From: Phyllobacterium calauticae
Lineage (GTDB): Bacteria; Pseudomonadota; Alphaproteobacteria; Rhizobiales; Rhizobiaceae
DNA length: 64,000 nucleotides
Assembly (NCBI RefSeq): GCF_019991125.1
Contig: NZ_JAGENB010000005.1
Location: forward strand, 348,097-412,096
Direction of reading: 5' to 3'
Shown here one piece after another: positions 1 to 9,140 of the stretch. The stretch's first letter is position 1; each line of letters starts with the position of its first letter. Both the position numbers and the translations under genes were made by a program. Below the pieces are notes generated by a model. It saw only the letters and a list, made by a program, of their open reading frames with translations, was not told where the DNA came from and ran no database searches.

Positions 1-25
1 CACGGACACAGCCCTGATCACGGCC

Positions 26-1600
26 ATGTCGAAACGCGTGATGAACCTGTCCGGTTTCCTGGCGCAGACCGCCCGCCGTCTGCCTGAAGAAACAGGTTTT
101 GTCTGGGGAGAGAAAAGCTGGAGCTGGCGCGAGCTGCAGCGGCGTGTCGATGCGATGGCTGCGGCACTGCACAGCGAATTCGGTGTCGTCAAGGGTGACC
201 GTATTTTGATCCAGTCGCAGAACTGCAACCAGATGTTCGAATCCATGTTCGCCTGTTTTCAGCTGGGCGCCGTGTGGGTGCCGACGAATTTCCGCCAGAC
301 GCCGGATGAGGTTGCCTATCTCGCCAAGGCGAGCGGAGCCAAGGGCATGATCTGCGGTCACCTCTTCCCCGACCATGTCGTGGCAAGCCGGGACATGAAC
401 CCAGATCTCGCTTTCGTCATTGCCATCGGCAAGGCGGATTTCGGCGACGATTACGATGACATCGTCGCCCGCTTTGACGGCCGGAACGTTGCAACCGCCG
501 CCGTCGATCACGACGATCCCTGCTGGTTCTTCTTCACGTCAGGCACGACGGGCCGTCCCAAGGCGGCCGTCCTCACCCATGGCCAGATGGCTTTCGTCAT
601 CACCAATCATCTCTGCGATCTCATGCCCGGCACGACGGAGAAGGATGCTTCGCTGGTCGTTGCGCCGCTGTCGCACGGCGCGGGCATTCACCAGCTGACC
701 CAGGTGGCGCGCGGTGCGAAGACGATCCTGCTGCCGACGGAGAAGTTCGATGTTGCCGAAGCGTGGAGGCTGGTCGAGCGCTGGCGCGTGAGCAATATGT
801 TCACGGTGCCGACGATCCTGAAAATGCTGACGGAACACCCGTCGGTGCATGAGCGCGATCACTCCTCCCTGCGCTACGTGATCTATGCCGGTGCGCCCAT
901 GTACCGGACCGACCAGATCCATGCGTTGAAGACGCTTGGGCCGGTGCTCGTGCAGTATTTCGGCCTTGGCGAGGTGACCGGCAACATTACGGTCCTGCCG
1001 CCTGCCCATCATACGTCGCAGGATGGTCCCGATGCACGGATCGGCACCTGCGGCTTTGCGCGGACCGGCATGCAGATCGCCATTCAGGACGATACCGGCC
1101 AAGAGGTCAATCCCGGCGAAACCGGCGAGATCTGTGTCATCGGGCTGGCGGTGTTTGCGGGTTATTACGACAACCCCGAAGCCAATGCGAAAGCCTTTCG
1201 CGATGGCTGGTTCCGGACCGGCGATCTCGGCCACATGGACGAGGCGGGTTTCGTCTACATCACCGGCCGGGCGTCCGACATGTATATCTCCGGCGGTTCC
1301 AACGTCTATCCGCGCGAGATCGAGGAAAAGATACTCACCCATCCGGATATCAGCGAAGTGGCGGTGCTTGGCATTCCCGATCCGGTGTGGGGCGAGGTCG
1401 GGCTGGCTGTCTGTGTCGCACGATCCGGCAGCGCCCCCGATGGCGAGGCTGTCATGGCGTGGCTGACCGGCAAGATGGCGCGCTACAAACTGCCGAAGCG
1501 TATCGTCTTCTGGCCGGATATGCCCAAATCCGCCTATGGCAAGATCGCCAAGAAGCTCATCAGAGAAGAACTGATCCGGCGGGGTGAACTGGATAGCTAA
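26..1600 (+). CDS. AMP-dependent acyl-CoA synthetase (ligase)
   Basis: Adenylate-forming enzyme that should activate a carboxylic acid to its acyl-AMP and then acyl-CoA in the cytoplasm. The P-loop-like motif TSGTTGRPK lies near residue 172, the A8 region RTGDLGHMDEAGF near 397, and the C-terminal catalytic lysine motif GKIAKK near 505. The length of 524 aa is normal for the FadD/fatty-acid-CoA-ligase group. The substrate cannot be read from the sequence. No good ribosome binding site precedes the ATG at 26 or the one at 41. The frame stays open to the left edge, so the true start could lie outside the window. The neighbour on the other strand ends 3 bases away and is functionally unrelated. 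Confidence 0.88.
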   Translation: MSKRVMNLSGFLAQTARRLPEETGFVWGEKSWSWRELQRRVDAMAAALHSEFGVVKGDRILIQSQNCNQMFESMFACFQLGAVWVPTNFRQTPDEVAYLAKASGAKGMICGHLFPDHVVASRDMNPDLAFVIAIGKADFGDDYDDIVARFDGRNVATAAVDHDDPCWFFFTSGTTGRPKAAVLTHGQMAFVITNHLCDLMPGTTEKDASLVVAPLSHGAGIHQLTQVARGAKTILLPTEKFDVAEAWRLVERWRVSNMFTVPTILKMLTEHPSVHERDHSSLRYVIYAGAPMYRTDQIHALKTLGPVLVQYFGLGEVTGNITVLPPAHHTSQDGPDARIGTCGFARTGMQIAIQDDTGQEVNPGETGEICVIGLAVFAGYYDNPEANAKAFRDGWFRTGDLGHMDEAGFVYITGRASDMYISGGSNVYPREIEEKILTHPDISEVAVLGIPDPVWGEVGLAVCVARSGSAPDGEAVMAWLTGKMARYKLPKRIVFWPDMPKSAYGKIAKKLIREELIRRGELDS

Positions 1601-1602
1601 GC

Positions 1603-2226
1603 TCATTCCAGCATCCGCGCTTTCACCAGATAGCGCATCGGTCCCGATGTTGCGGCATCGAATGGCCAGCAGGTGGCAAGAACCAGATTCTTGCCGGCGG
1701 CATTCGTATCAATGCCGGACTGATCCCAGCGGACGACCGATGTTTCCGTAACCTGATAGGTGAACACTTTGCCGTCGCGCCGGGTAATCCGGACCGCATC
1801 GCCGACCTGTACGTGCTTCAGAAAGGCAAAATGCGTATCGCGGTGTGCGGCATAGACGGCGGTGCCGTTGTCGCCTGCTTCTGCACTGCGGTCCACATGG
1901 CCGGGACCGAAGGCCAAGGCCTGTCCGCTTGCCCCGTGCAAGGCGATGGACGTTTCGCCGATACGCGGAAATTCAAGCCGCGCAACGGGCCAGGTGTCGG
2001 CCCATGACCAGGGTTTGACCGGCTGGCCGGTTGCGACGCTCCGGGTAAAGGCACGGTCCAGAAGCACCTGCGCCACCATGGCTTTCGCGTGAATCCACAG
2101 GCCTTGGCTGACCAGTACCAGTCCGACCAGAGCCATCACGATCATTCCGGCCCGCAGGGCAGGGCGGAGCACCGCCCTGCCTTTCCACTCGGAGACGCCG
2201 TACCGTGTGCGGATCGTGCTCATCAT
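1603..2226 (-). CDS. Class GN (proteobacterial) sortase
   Basis: Membrane-anchored cysteine transpeptidase of the class GN sortases, which process a single dedicated substrate in Gram-negative bacteria. One N-terminal membrane helix (about residues 22-45) is followed by the sortase barrel. The catalytic triad is visible: His128 (YAAHRDTH), Cys186 (LVLATCWPFD) and Arg198 (GPMRYL). The length of 207 aa is normal. The start overlaps the stop of the VIT/VWA gene by ATGA, so the two are translationally coupled. The adjacent VIT/VWA protein is its evident substrate. A second ATG directly follows the first, so the start could be one codon later. Confidence 0.9.
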   Translation of the reverse strand: MMSTIRTRYGVSEWKGRAVLRPALRAGMIVMALVGLVLVSQGLWIHAKAMVAQVLLDRAFTRSVATGQPVKPWSWADTWPVARLEFPRIGETSIALHGASGQALAFGPGHVDRSAEAGDNGTAVYAAHRDTHFAFLKHVQVGDAVRITRRDGKVFTYQVTETSVVRWDQSGIDTNAAGKNLVLATCWPFDAATSGPMRYLVKARMLE

Positions 2227-4487
2227 GCTTTCCCCATTGTCTTGCGGCTGAAGAAGAACAGCCCGGCGCTGGCGAAGAGCAGCAGCAACCCGGCGATCAT
2301 GCGCAGTTCCGCATCGGTTGCCGTCTGCGGCAGGGGAAGCTGATCGGCAGGCGCCTGTTGGACAGCCGGCTTCTTGCCTGCCGCCAGCTTGGCAAACTGG
2401 ACGTCCGGGCCATTGTCGAGGCTGGCCTTGCGTGTTGCCTGTTCACCGAACACCTTGTCGAAATCCCAGCCTGCCGGGAGATTGAGCGGAACGTCGGCGC
2501 GGGTCAGCGGCTTGTCCTGCGGCCGTGATGGATTTGTGTCGACGGCAACCAGACTGGTCAGGCGCGAGACGAGACTGTTTTCAAGCGCGAGTTTCAGGAT
2601 GCGCCTGTCAGCTTCGTCACGGCTGATCTTGCCGAGGGTACTTTCGACCTCCGCATCGGAAATCTTGCGGCGGGCCCAGAGTTTTGACAGGCCTTCACCT
2701 TCAGCGGCCTTGGCAACCGGCAGCGTGACTTCCCATGGCTGCTTGCCGATCATGCCCTTGATTGTCAGGGTGCCGGAGAGCGAACCGAGCTTGGCGGCAA
2801 TGACGAGCGGCTCGCCACGATAGAGGTCAGGCAAGATAGCTGGCGTTACGTCAGCGTTGCCGGAGGAGAAGGTGGCGCTGAGGTTGGTGATGATGGGACT
2901 CTCTAGCTTGGCAAAGAGATTGCGCATGCGCTCGTCGACCTGATCCGTCGAGCCGATGGAGGTGAAGGTGCCACGGCCAAGTTCAGCGGCGCGGTTCATC
3001 AGATAGTTGTTGGGAGCCGAGCCGATGCCGACCATGAAAACCCGTGACCGACCAAGCTTGGCGGCAATGGTATCGAGCAGTTGCTGTTCATTGCCGATGG
3101 CACCATCGGTGAGGAACACGATCTGGCGGACAAAGGACTGATCGTTGGGGCGCCGGTCGTTGAGGGCTGCCTCCAGCGGTGCAAGCATTTCCGTGCCGCC
3201 GGATGCTTCAAGGGCACCGACAAATTCACGGGCGGTGGAGACGTTCTCGCGGTCGGCGCTGACGGTATCCTGGAACAGCGAGGTCATGGTGTCGTCGAAG
3301 CGGATGACGTTGAAGCGGTCAGCGGGTTTGAGGCGGCTCAGGGCATAGTCGAGGCTGGCCTTGGCCTGATTCATCGATGTTCCACCCATCGAACCGGAAT
3401 TGTCGATGACAAAGACGATTTCGCGCGGGCGCTGCTCCTGCTTCTGTTCGATAACTGGCGGCGTCACATAGGCAAGGGCATAGTCATGCTTGCCGACCGT
3501 TTCGCGGAACAGGCCGACAGCGGGTGCCTTGGCATTCTGCGGTTTCCAGGTCAGTTCGAAGTCGCGGTCGGCGTGGTTGTCACCCGCCAGCGAGATGACC
3601 TGCGTCTGCGCATCAACGGTTTCGGTGTTGACGGAATGGTGATGGCTCTTCACCTCGCCGAGGGCAAATCCAGCCTGCAGACGAACCTTGATGCTGACCG
3701 GATTGACCGGGGCGTTGATGCGCGGATCAAGCACGGGCGGCGTGATCTTGCTGCGATCGGGGACAGGATCGGCTGTGGTGCCCCAGCCGGAACCATCGGC
3801 CGCAAGGTCGGCGGTCTGCGTGATCGGTGCAGGATTGTAGCGCGGGGCGACAACCAGCGGCACGCGCAAGGAAAATTCATCGCCGGACAGGCGCACGGGC
3901 TCCTGATAATCGATCTGGACAACAACCTGTTCGTGCGGGCCGATATTGGCGACGGAGTTGGTGAAAAGGTTCGGCCGCTGCTGTTCGACAAGGCTGGCTT
4001 TCTGGCCGGCTGCCTTCGCCGTTTCATAGATGGTTTTGGCTTCCTTCTTTTCCTTGATGTCACCGATGATCACGCGCTTGCCGACAACCATTTTCAGGGC
4101 GTGCACGGCGCTGTCTTCCGGCAACGGATAGGCATAGACCGCCTCGACCCAGCCATTGGACGGGTTGGTGAATATCTGGGTGATACGGGCGCGTGCGGTG
4201 GGGCCGCTGACGACGATGTCCACATCGGTGGCCACGCGCGGGGCTTCGATGTAGCGGCCGGCTTCCGAGCTCTTCAGCAGAAGCGTGCCGGATTTGACGT
4301 CATCGAGGGTGACAAGTGGCGACCGGGCGGTTTCGGCATGCGCCGTCGCCAAACTGAAAAAGAATACGGCGAGCGCAATAAATGGCAGACCAACGACGTT
4401 GATCAACCAGAGTGCGTGGCAGGTACGGCGCAGCCAATGGGGCATCGCTCGGGGAGATTGCTGGGTATGGAAGGTTGCGGTTTTCAT
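2223..4487 (-). CDS. VIT and VWA domain sortase target protein
   Basis: Large surface protein of the 'marine proteobacterial sortase target' family. It has an N-terminal signal/membrane segment, a VIT domain (roughly residues 50-190) and a von Willebrand A domain with an intact MIDAS motif (VIDNSGSMGG). The C-terminal sorting signal consists of an LPQTA motif, a hydrophobic helix (MIAGLLLLFASAGLFFF) and the basic tail SRKTMGKA. The fourth sorting position is Thr followed by Ala, not the Gram-positive TG. I place the start at 4487, where AGGAG sits 8 bases upstream; an ATG nine codons earlier lacks this. It is the first gene of a two-gene operon with the sortase. Its role outside the cell is unknown. 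Confidence 0.9.
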   Translation of the reverse strand: MKTATFHTQQSPRAMPHWLRRTCHALWLINVVGLPFIALAVFFFSLATAHAETARSPLVTLDDVKSGTLLLKSSEAGRYIEAPRVATDVDIVVSGPTARARITQIFTNPSNGWVEAVYAYPLPEDSAVHALKMVVGKRVIIGDIKEKKEAKTIYETAKAAGQKASLVEQQRPNLFTNSVANIGPHEQVVVQIDYQEPVRLSGDEFSLRVPLVVAPRYNPAPITQTADLAADGSGWGTTADPVPDRSKITPPVLDPRINAPVNPVSIKVRLQAGFALGEVKSHHHSVNTETVDAQTQVISLAGDNHADRDFELTWKPQNAKAPAVGLFRETVGKHDYALAYVTPPVIEQKQEQRPREIVFVIDNSGSMGGTSMNQAKASLDYALSRLKPADRFNVIRFDDTMTSLFQDTVSADRENVSTAREFVGALEASGGTEMLAPLEAALNDRRPNDQSFVRQIVFLTDGAIGNEQQLLDTIAAKLGRSRVFMVGIGSAPNNYLMNRAAELGRGTFTSIGSTDQVDERMRNLFAKLESPIITNLSATFSSGNADVTPAILPDLYRGEPLVIAAKLGSLSGTLTIKGMIGKQPWEVTLPVAKAAEGEGLSKLWARRKISDAEVESTLGKISRDEADRRILKLALENSLVSRLTSLVAVDTNPSRPQDKPLTRADVPLNLPAGWDFDKVFGEQATRKASLDNGPDVQFAKLAAGKKPAVQQAPADQLPLPQTATDAELRMIAGLLLLFASAGLFFFSRKTMGKA

Positions 4488-4666
4488 CGGGAAAGCTCCT
4501 GTTGGTGCTCCCATCGGGAAGCTTTCCCCATTTCATACATGGGCCTTTTTGCCGCCAGCGTAAGCTTCGGGAATGTTCCGCACGGCCGCGTCACGAGATG
4601 TCTTGCCCCCGACGGCCTTGTGTGGATATGTGAAGGAATGTACGTGATTTGACGGGAGCGAGGCCT

Positions 4667-5446
4667 ATGGCCGGGGATATCGACAGTCAGCTATCGGAGC
4701 GGCAGAACCAGGCGGTCGCCACGAAGATCCGCGAGGAAATGGCGCGGCGGCGGGTTTCGCGGCAGTATCTGGCCGACCAGGCGAAGATCAGCCTGTCCAC
4801 CCTGGAAAAGGCACTTTCCGGCCACCGGCCGTTTACACTGGCAACCACGATCCGGCTTGAAGAAGCGCTGGGCATGCGTCTGCGCGCGGCGGACCTGCTC
4901 GATAACCCGGTTGCGGTGAACAGTGGACATGCCAGTGAGGAATTCGGAGCCTATTCCCGCGCAGGAGCCGGGTGGATTGAAGGCCGGTATCTGACGTTGC
5001 GCCCTTCCTTCGGTGATCCGAAGGCAATCTTTGCCTATTGCACCGAGATCGGCTGGAACGATGCCGCATCCAATCTGCGGTTCATTGAAAAGGAACGGCT
5101 CGATGCGGCCTTTACCCAGCAGGGGACGGTGGCGATCCCGAATCTCTCCGGCCACATCTATCTTGCGACCAATACGTCGGGACAGCAGCGCCTGATCATC
5201 GTTTCGCGCCCGTCCATTACGGGTGAAATGTACGGAATCCTGACCACATTGCAGGCGGGCCGCGGCGCGCAATTGACGCCGATATCAGCACCTATCGTTC
5301 TCATTCCGATGGTATCCATGCCGGACGCACAGTTCGGACGCATCGCGCCCGATCACGGCAGCTACGCGTCCTATCTCGCCTATCTCAAACGCACGGTGGA
5401 GGAGCCCTTTGCCGTGTTCCTCCCCGGGCCTGCTGTCTCCGGTTAG
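4667..5446 (+). CDS. XRE-family helix-turn-helix regulator
   Basis: DNA-binding protein of about 259 aa. The N-terminal Cro/C1-type helix-turn-helix covers roughly residues 15-70 (RRVSRQYLADQAKISLSTLEKALSG). The C-terminal part of about 170 residues is a domain I do not recognise, with no membrane helix, and may bind a ligand. The ATG at 4667 is preferred over an in-frame TTG at 4649 because a purine-rich GGGAGCGAGG stretch precedes it. It is divergent from the sortase operon across about 180 bp, so it is a natural candidate regulator for that operon. Its stop overlaps the convergent permease gene by four bases. Confidence 0.75.
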   Translation: MAGDIDSQLSERQNQAVATKIREEMARRRVSRQYLADQAKISLSTLEKALSGHRPFTLATTIRLEEALGMRLRAADLLDNPVAVNSGHASEEFGAYSRAGAGWIEGRYLTLRPSFGDPKAIFAYCTEIGWNDAASNLRFIEKERLDAAFTQQGTVAIPNLSGHIYLATNTSGQQRLIIVSRPSITGEMYGILTTLQAGRGAQLTPISAPIVLIPMVSMPDAQFGRIAPDHGSYASYLAYLKRTVEEPFAVFLPGPAVSG

Positions 5447-6411
5447 GCCCGCATCGATTTGCTGCGCACGTCCAACCAGACGGCGAAGAGAATGACGATG
5501 CCCTTGAAGATAAGCTGGTAGAAATAGGGGACGGCCAGCATGTTCATGCCGTTGTTGATGACGCCGATGATGAGCGCGCCGAGAATGGTGCCGACCATGG
5601 TGCCGACGCCGCCGGCAAGGCTGGTGCCGCCGAGCACGACCGCGGCAATCGCGTCGAGTTCATAGCCCATGCCGGCATTGGTCTGGGCCGAGGAAAGGCG
5701 CGAGGACAGCAGGATGCCGCTGATCGCCGCCATGACGCCTGAGATCATGAAGATGATGATCTTCAACCGGTCGACGCGGATGCCGGAATAGATCGCCGCC
5801 TCGCGGTTGCCGCCGGCCAGATAGGCGCGGCGGCCGAAGATCGTGCGGGAGAGGACGATGTGGTTGATGGCAAAGAGGGCGATGACGATCCAGATGATGA
5901 TGGGAAGGCCAAGCCAGCTTTCGCTGCCGATGGCCAGCCATGTTTCATTCTCGATGGAAGCGGGGGCGCCGTTGGTCGGCAGGCTGACAGCGCCGCGGTA
6001 GATGCCCATGGTCGCAACGGTGACGATGAAGGATGGCAGCATGAGTTTTGCCGACAGGACGCCGTTGAGCCCGCCCATGATGGCGCCTGCCGCCAGCGTG
6101 ATCAGCACAGTCGGTGCAAAGCCAAAGCCCATGGAAAAGGCCTGCGCGGCCACCATGCCCGCCACGGCGATGATCGAGCCGACGGAAAGATCGATGTCGC
6201 CGAGCAGGATCACATAGGTCATGCCATAGGCAGCAACCGCGATTACAGCCACTTGCTGCATGATGTTCATGAAATTGTTGAAGGCAAGAAACCGCGGGCT
6301 GATCGAGGAGAAGACCAGGCACAGGATGATCAGCGAGATGACGATGCCACCATATTGCCGGATGAGGGGGGAAGCCAGAAGCGCCTGCTTCGTCTCGGTC
6401 GAATTGCTCAT
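5443..6411 (-). CDS. Sugar ABC transporter permease (RbsC-like)
   Basis: Inner-membrane permease of the carbohydrate-uptake-2 (CUT2) ABC family, 322 aa, with about eight to ten hydrophobic segments. It carries the family signatures [28 protein letters not shown] and GNREAAIYSGI. It is the last gene of a binding-protein, ATPase, permease operon read on the minus strand and overlaps the ATPase gene by ATGA. The substrate is probably a pentose, hexose or polyol, but no kinase, isomerase or dehydrogenase is attached to this operon, so the sugar cannot be named. Confidence 0.88.
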   Translation of the reverse strand: MSNSTETKQALLASPLIRQYGGIVISLIILCLVFSSISPRFLAFNNFMNIMQQVAVIAVAAYGMTYVILLGDIDLSVGSIIAVAGMVAAQAFSMGFGFAPTVLITLAAGAIMGGLNGVLSAKLMLPSFIVTVATMGIYRGAVSLPTNGAPASIENETWLAIGSESWLGLPIIIWIVIALFAINHIVLSRTIFGRRAYLAGGNREAAIYSGIRVDRLKIIIFMISGVMAAISGILLSSRLSSAQTNAGMGYELDAIAAVVLGGTSLAGGVGTMVGTILGALIIGVINNGMNMLAVPYFYQLIFKGIVILFAVWLDVRSKSMRA

Positions 6412-7922
6412 TGGTGTATTCCTGCTGCATAGGTCATAACGGTTTCGGGGCTGAGGCCCTGCGCATCCAGCGTTTTCGCCACGCGCTTGTCGTGCATGAT
6501 GACGAGCCGGTCGCTGAGGCCGAGCACTTCCGGCAATTCCGACGATACCATCAGGATCGCAGTCCCGGCGGCGGCGAGCTCGCGGATGATGCGGTAAATC
6601 TCGAATTTCGCACCGACATCGACGCCGCGTGTCGGTTCGTCAAGAATGAGTATTTTGGGCCGCGTCTGCAGCCATTTGGCAATGACGATCTTTTGCTGGT
6701 TGCCGCCGCTGAGCGAGCCGGCAGGGGTATCGATGGAGGCGGTCTTGATGGCAAGGCGCAGGACTTCCGTCTTGGCCGCCGCCCGTTCGCGGGCCGGGCG
6801 GGTAAAGCCGAACTGTCCGGCCAGCTGGCCCAGCGCGACCATGTTGATGTTGCGCTCGACGCTGTGCTGCAGCACCAGCCCTTCTTCCTTGCGGTTTTCC
6901 GTAACGAAGGCGATGCCGTGTCGGATCGCATCGGCCGGGGAGCGCAGATGCACGGGAACACCGTTGAGGCGGATTGTCCCGGCCGGTTGCCCGAAACCGA
7001 ACAAGGCCTTCATCACGTCGGAGCGGCCGGACCCGATCAGGCCGAACAGGCCGACAACTTCGCCCGGCCGCACGTCCAGCGAGACATTTTCGAATTTTCC
7101 CGTTTCGGAGAGATTTTCAACTGCAAGGACCGGAGGCACCGCAGATGAAGGGCGTTCGACAAGACGCGGCGGGTAAATGTCCTTCATCTCCCGCCCGACC
7201 ATCAGCGCGATCAGGCCTTCGATGCTCGTGTTCTGCTTTTCCGTCGTCGCGACAAAGGAACCGTCGCGGATCACCGTGATATCATCGGAAATCCGCATGA
7301 TTTCCTCCATGCGGTGCGAGATGTAGATGATGGCCGTTCCCTTGGCCTTCAGGCGTTCGATGATGGTGAAGAGGATTTCCGCTTCGCTGTCGGACAGTGA
7401 GGATGTCGGCTCGTCAAGGATGACCACGTCTGCGGGACGGCTGAGCCCCTTGGCGATTTCCACCAGCTGGCGCTGGGCGATGGACAGATCGCCGACCTTG
7501 GTGCGCACATTGACGGGCAGGCCGAGGTCCTGAACGATCTGCGCGGCCTGTGCGTTGAGATCGCGTTCATTGATGAAGCCGAACCGGTTGGGTTCATGCG
7601 TCGCCAGAATGTTTTCGGCAACCGAAAGGTTGCGGCAGAGGCTGAGCTCCTGGAACACGATGCTGAGGCCCAGTGCCTTTGCCTCGATAGGGTTTTTCGG
7701 GGCATAGGGCTCACCGCGCAGCATAATCGAGCCCGATGTCGGCTGGAACAGGCCGACGAGAATTTTCATGAGCGTGGATTTTCCGGCACCGTTCTCGCCC
7801 AGCAGCGTATGCACGCGCCCGGGCCGCACGGAAAGGTTCATGCGCTTGAGTGCCGTCACCGGACCGAAGGTCTTGGCGACGTCCTTGATTTCAAGCACAG
7901 GTGCGTTGGATGAAACGGCCAT
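6408..7922 (-). CDS. Sugar ABC transporter ATPase (RbsA-like, tandem domains)
   Basis: Cytoplasmic ATPase of a CUT2 importer with two fused ABC domains, 504 aa. The N-terminal half has a full Walker A (GENGAGKST), a signature region in the QRQLVEIAKGL area and Walker B (VVILDEPTSSLSD). The C-terminal half has the usual degenerate P-loop (GLIGSGRSD) but an intact signature LSGGNQQK and Walker B (ILILDEPTRGVD). The start is ATG 7922, with AAGGA upstream; an in-frame TTG three codons earlier is less likely. It sits between the binding protein and the permease. Confidence 0.9.
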   Translation of the reverse strand: MAVSSNAPVLEIKDVAKTFGPVTALKRMNLSVRPGRVHTLLGENGAGKSTLMKILVGLFQPTSGSIMLRGEPYAPKNPIEAKALGLSIVFQELSLCRNLSVAENILATHEPNRFGFINERDLNAQAAQIVQDLGLPVNVRTKVGDLSIAQRQLVEIAKGLSRPADVVILDEPTSSLSDSEAEILFTIIERLKAKGTAIIYISHRMEEIMRISDDITVIRDGSFVATTEKQNTSIEGLIALMVGREMKDIYPPRLVERPSSAVPPVLAVENLSETGKFENVSLDVRPGEVVGLFGLIGSGRSDVMKALFGFGQPAGTIRLNGVPVHLRSPADAIRHGIAFVTENRKEEGLVLQHSVERNINMVALGQLAGQFGFTRPARERAAAKTEVLRLAIKTASIDTPAGSLSGGNQQKIVIAKWLQTRPKILILDEPTRGVDVGAKFEIYRIIRELAAAGTAILMVSSELPEVLGLSDRLVIMHDKRVAKTLDAQGLSPETVMTYAAGIHQ

Positions 7923-7955
7923 GAATGACAATCCTTACCGCAGGTCTTCCTGGAC

Positions 7956-7988
7956 TGCCACCCGCGCGGCGGTCCTGCGCGGGTGGCA
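7956..7988 (-). other. Intercistronic hairpin after sugar-binding protein gene
   Basis: Perfect 12-bp inverted repeat (TGCCACCCGCGC / GCGCGGGTGGCA) around a 9-nt loop, lying in the 92-bp gap between the binding-protein and ATPase genes. There is no T-run, so it looks like a 3'-end-stabilising or partial read-through hairpin rather than a full terminator. It would leave more binding-protein mRNA than ATPase/permease mRNA. Confidence 0.7.
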
Positions 7989-8014
7989 CTGTTGTTTGTT
8001 GACGTTGGCGGGGG

Positions 8015-8914
8015 TTACTTTTCTTCGCCTGTTTTGGTGACAACGCCAGGAACGATCGGCTGCTTGGCGTCAACGGTCTCGCCCTTGATGACCTTGCCCG
8101 CGGTCGCAACCGCAACCTTGCCCATCTGGTCCGGATACTGCGCGATCACGCCGACCATGATAGGGTCGTTCTTGACCGCATTGCGGGCTTCTTCCATGCC
8201 GTCGAAGCCGATGACCTTGACCTGATCCTGCAGCTTTGCCGACTTGACGGCCGAGGCTGCAGCAAGGGCCGCATCGTCGCCGAAGCCGAAGATGCCGACG
8301 ACGTCGGGGTTCGCCTGCAGGATGTTCTGGGCGGCGGCAAGCGCCTCGGGACGGGTGATGCCGGTCTGGATGGAGACGATCTTGATATCGGGATGCGCGG
8401 CAATCGCCTTCTTGAAGCCTTCAACGCGATCAACCACCGACTGCACCGTCGGGTAGTCAATGACAGCCACATTGCCCTTGTCGCCGATCTGCTTGGCCAT
8501 CAGTTCGCCAGCCTTGACGCCGCCGGTATAGTTGTCGGTGCCGACATGCGAGGTGACTTCAACGCCCTTGGCGGGAACGTCCACGGTGATCACCTTGATG
8601 CCAGCCTTCTGCGCCTTGGCGATGGCGGATTTCACGCCTGTGCTGTCCACAGGCGAAATGATGATGACGCTGACGCCCTTGGTGATGAAATCTTCCACAT
8701 CGGCGAGCTGCTTGTTCAGGTCCTGATTGGCAATCGCGATTTCAAGCGGCAGGTTTTCCGCCTTGGCTTCCGCGGTCATTGCCGAAGCAAGCGAGATATA
8801 GAATGGATGCTGCTGGGTGAGCAGCGAAGCGCCGATACCTTCGGCAAAAGCGCCGGTGGCCATCAGTGCGGCGGCGCCAGCAAGCAGCAGTTTGGTAAAA
8901 TGGGTACGGATCAT
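8015..8914 (-). CDS. Sugar ABC transporter substrate-binding protein (RbsB-like)
   Basis: Periplasmic binding protein of the ribose/LacI-type peripla_BP_4 fold, 299 aa. A signal peptide (MIRTHFTKLLLAGAAALMATGAFA) is followed by typical elements such as QQHPFYISLA, VIIISPVDSTGVKSAI and DVVGIFGFGDDAALAA. The start at 8914 is fixed by a strong GGAGGGAACA just upstream; an ORF extension upstream has no signal peptide at its end. First gene of the importer operon. Closest in style to ribose-binding proteins, but the ligand is not proven. Confidence 0.88.
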   Translation of the reverse strand: MIRTHFTKLLLAGAAALMATGAFAEGIGASLLTQQHPFYISLASAMTAEAKAENLPLEIAIANQDLNKQLADVEDFITKGVSVIIISPVDSTGVKSAIAKAQKAGIKVITVDVPAKGVEVTSHVGTDNYTGGVKAGELMAKQIGDKGNVAVIDYPTVQSVVDRVEGFKKAIAAHPDIKIVSIQTGITRPEALAAAQNILQANPDVVGIFGFGDDAALAAASAVKSAKLQDQVKVIGFDGMEEARNAVKNDPIMVGVIAQYPDQMGKVAVATAGKVIKGETVDAKQPIVPGVVTKTGEEK

Positions 8915-9140
8915 TGTTCCCTCCAGAACAGTTGTTTTCTCGAAAGCCGGCAGATGGGCATTGGCGATACACAACCGGATACTGCATGGCCGCTCTGCCG
9001 TGCTTCGTCCGTTGGCGATGGCCGATGCTCCTCCCACCTTCGTCCGCCGCATGGATGTTCAATTTATGTTGCTGTGTCAATATAAAAATTTGCGCGCGTA
9101 AAGTTTATTGCAGAAAGATGATCCGCATTCGCCACGGTAT

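Noticed and set aside
539..1606. A long minus-strand open frame of 355 codons opposite the acyl-CoA synthetase.
   Set aside because: It mirrors a well-supported gene, has no recognisable domain, and is the usual high-GC antisense artefact. The same holds for the long opposite-strand frames at 3081-4652, 9192-10451, 10298-11743 and 50961-52577.
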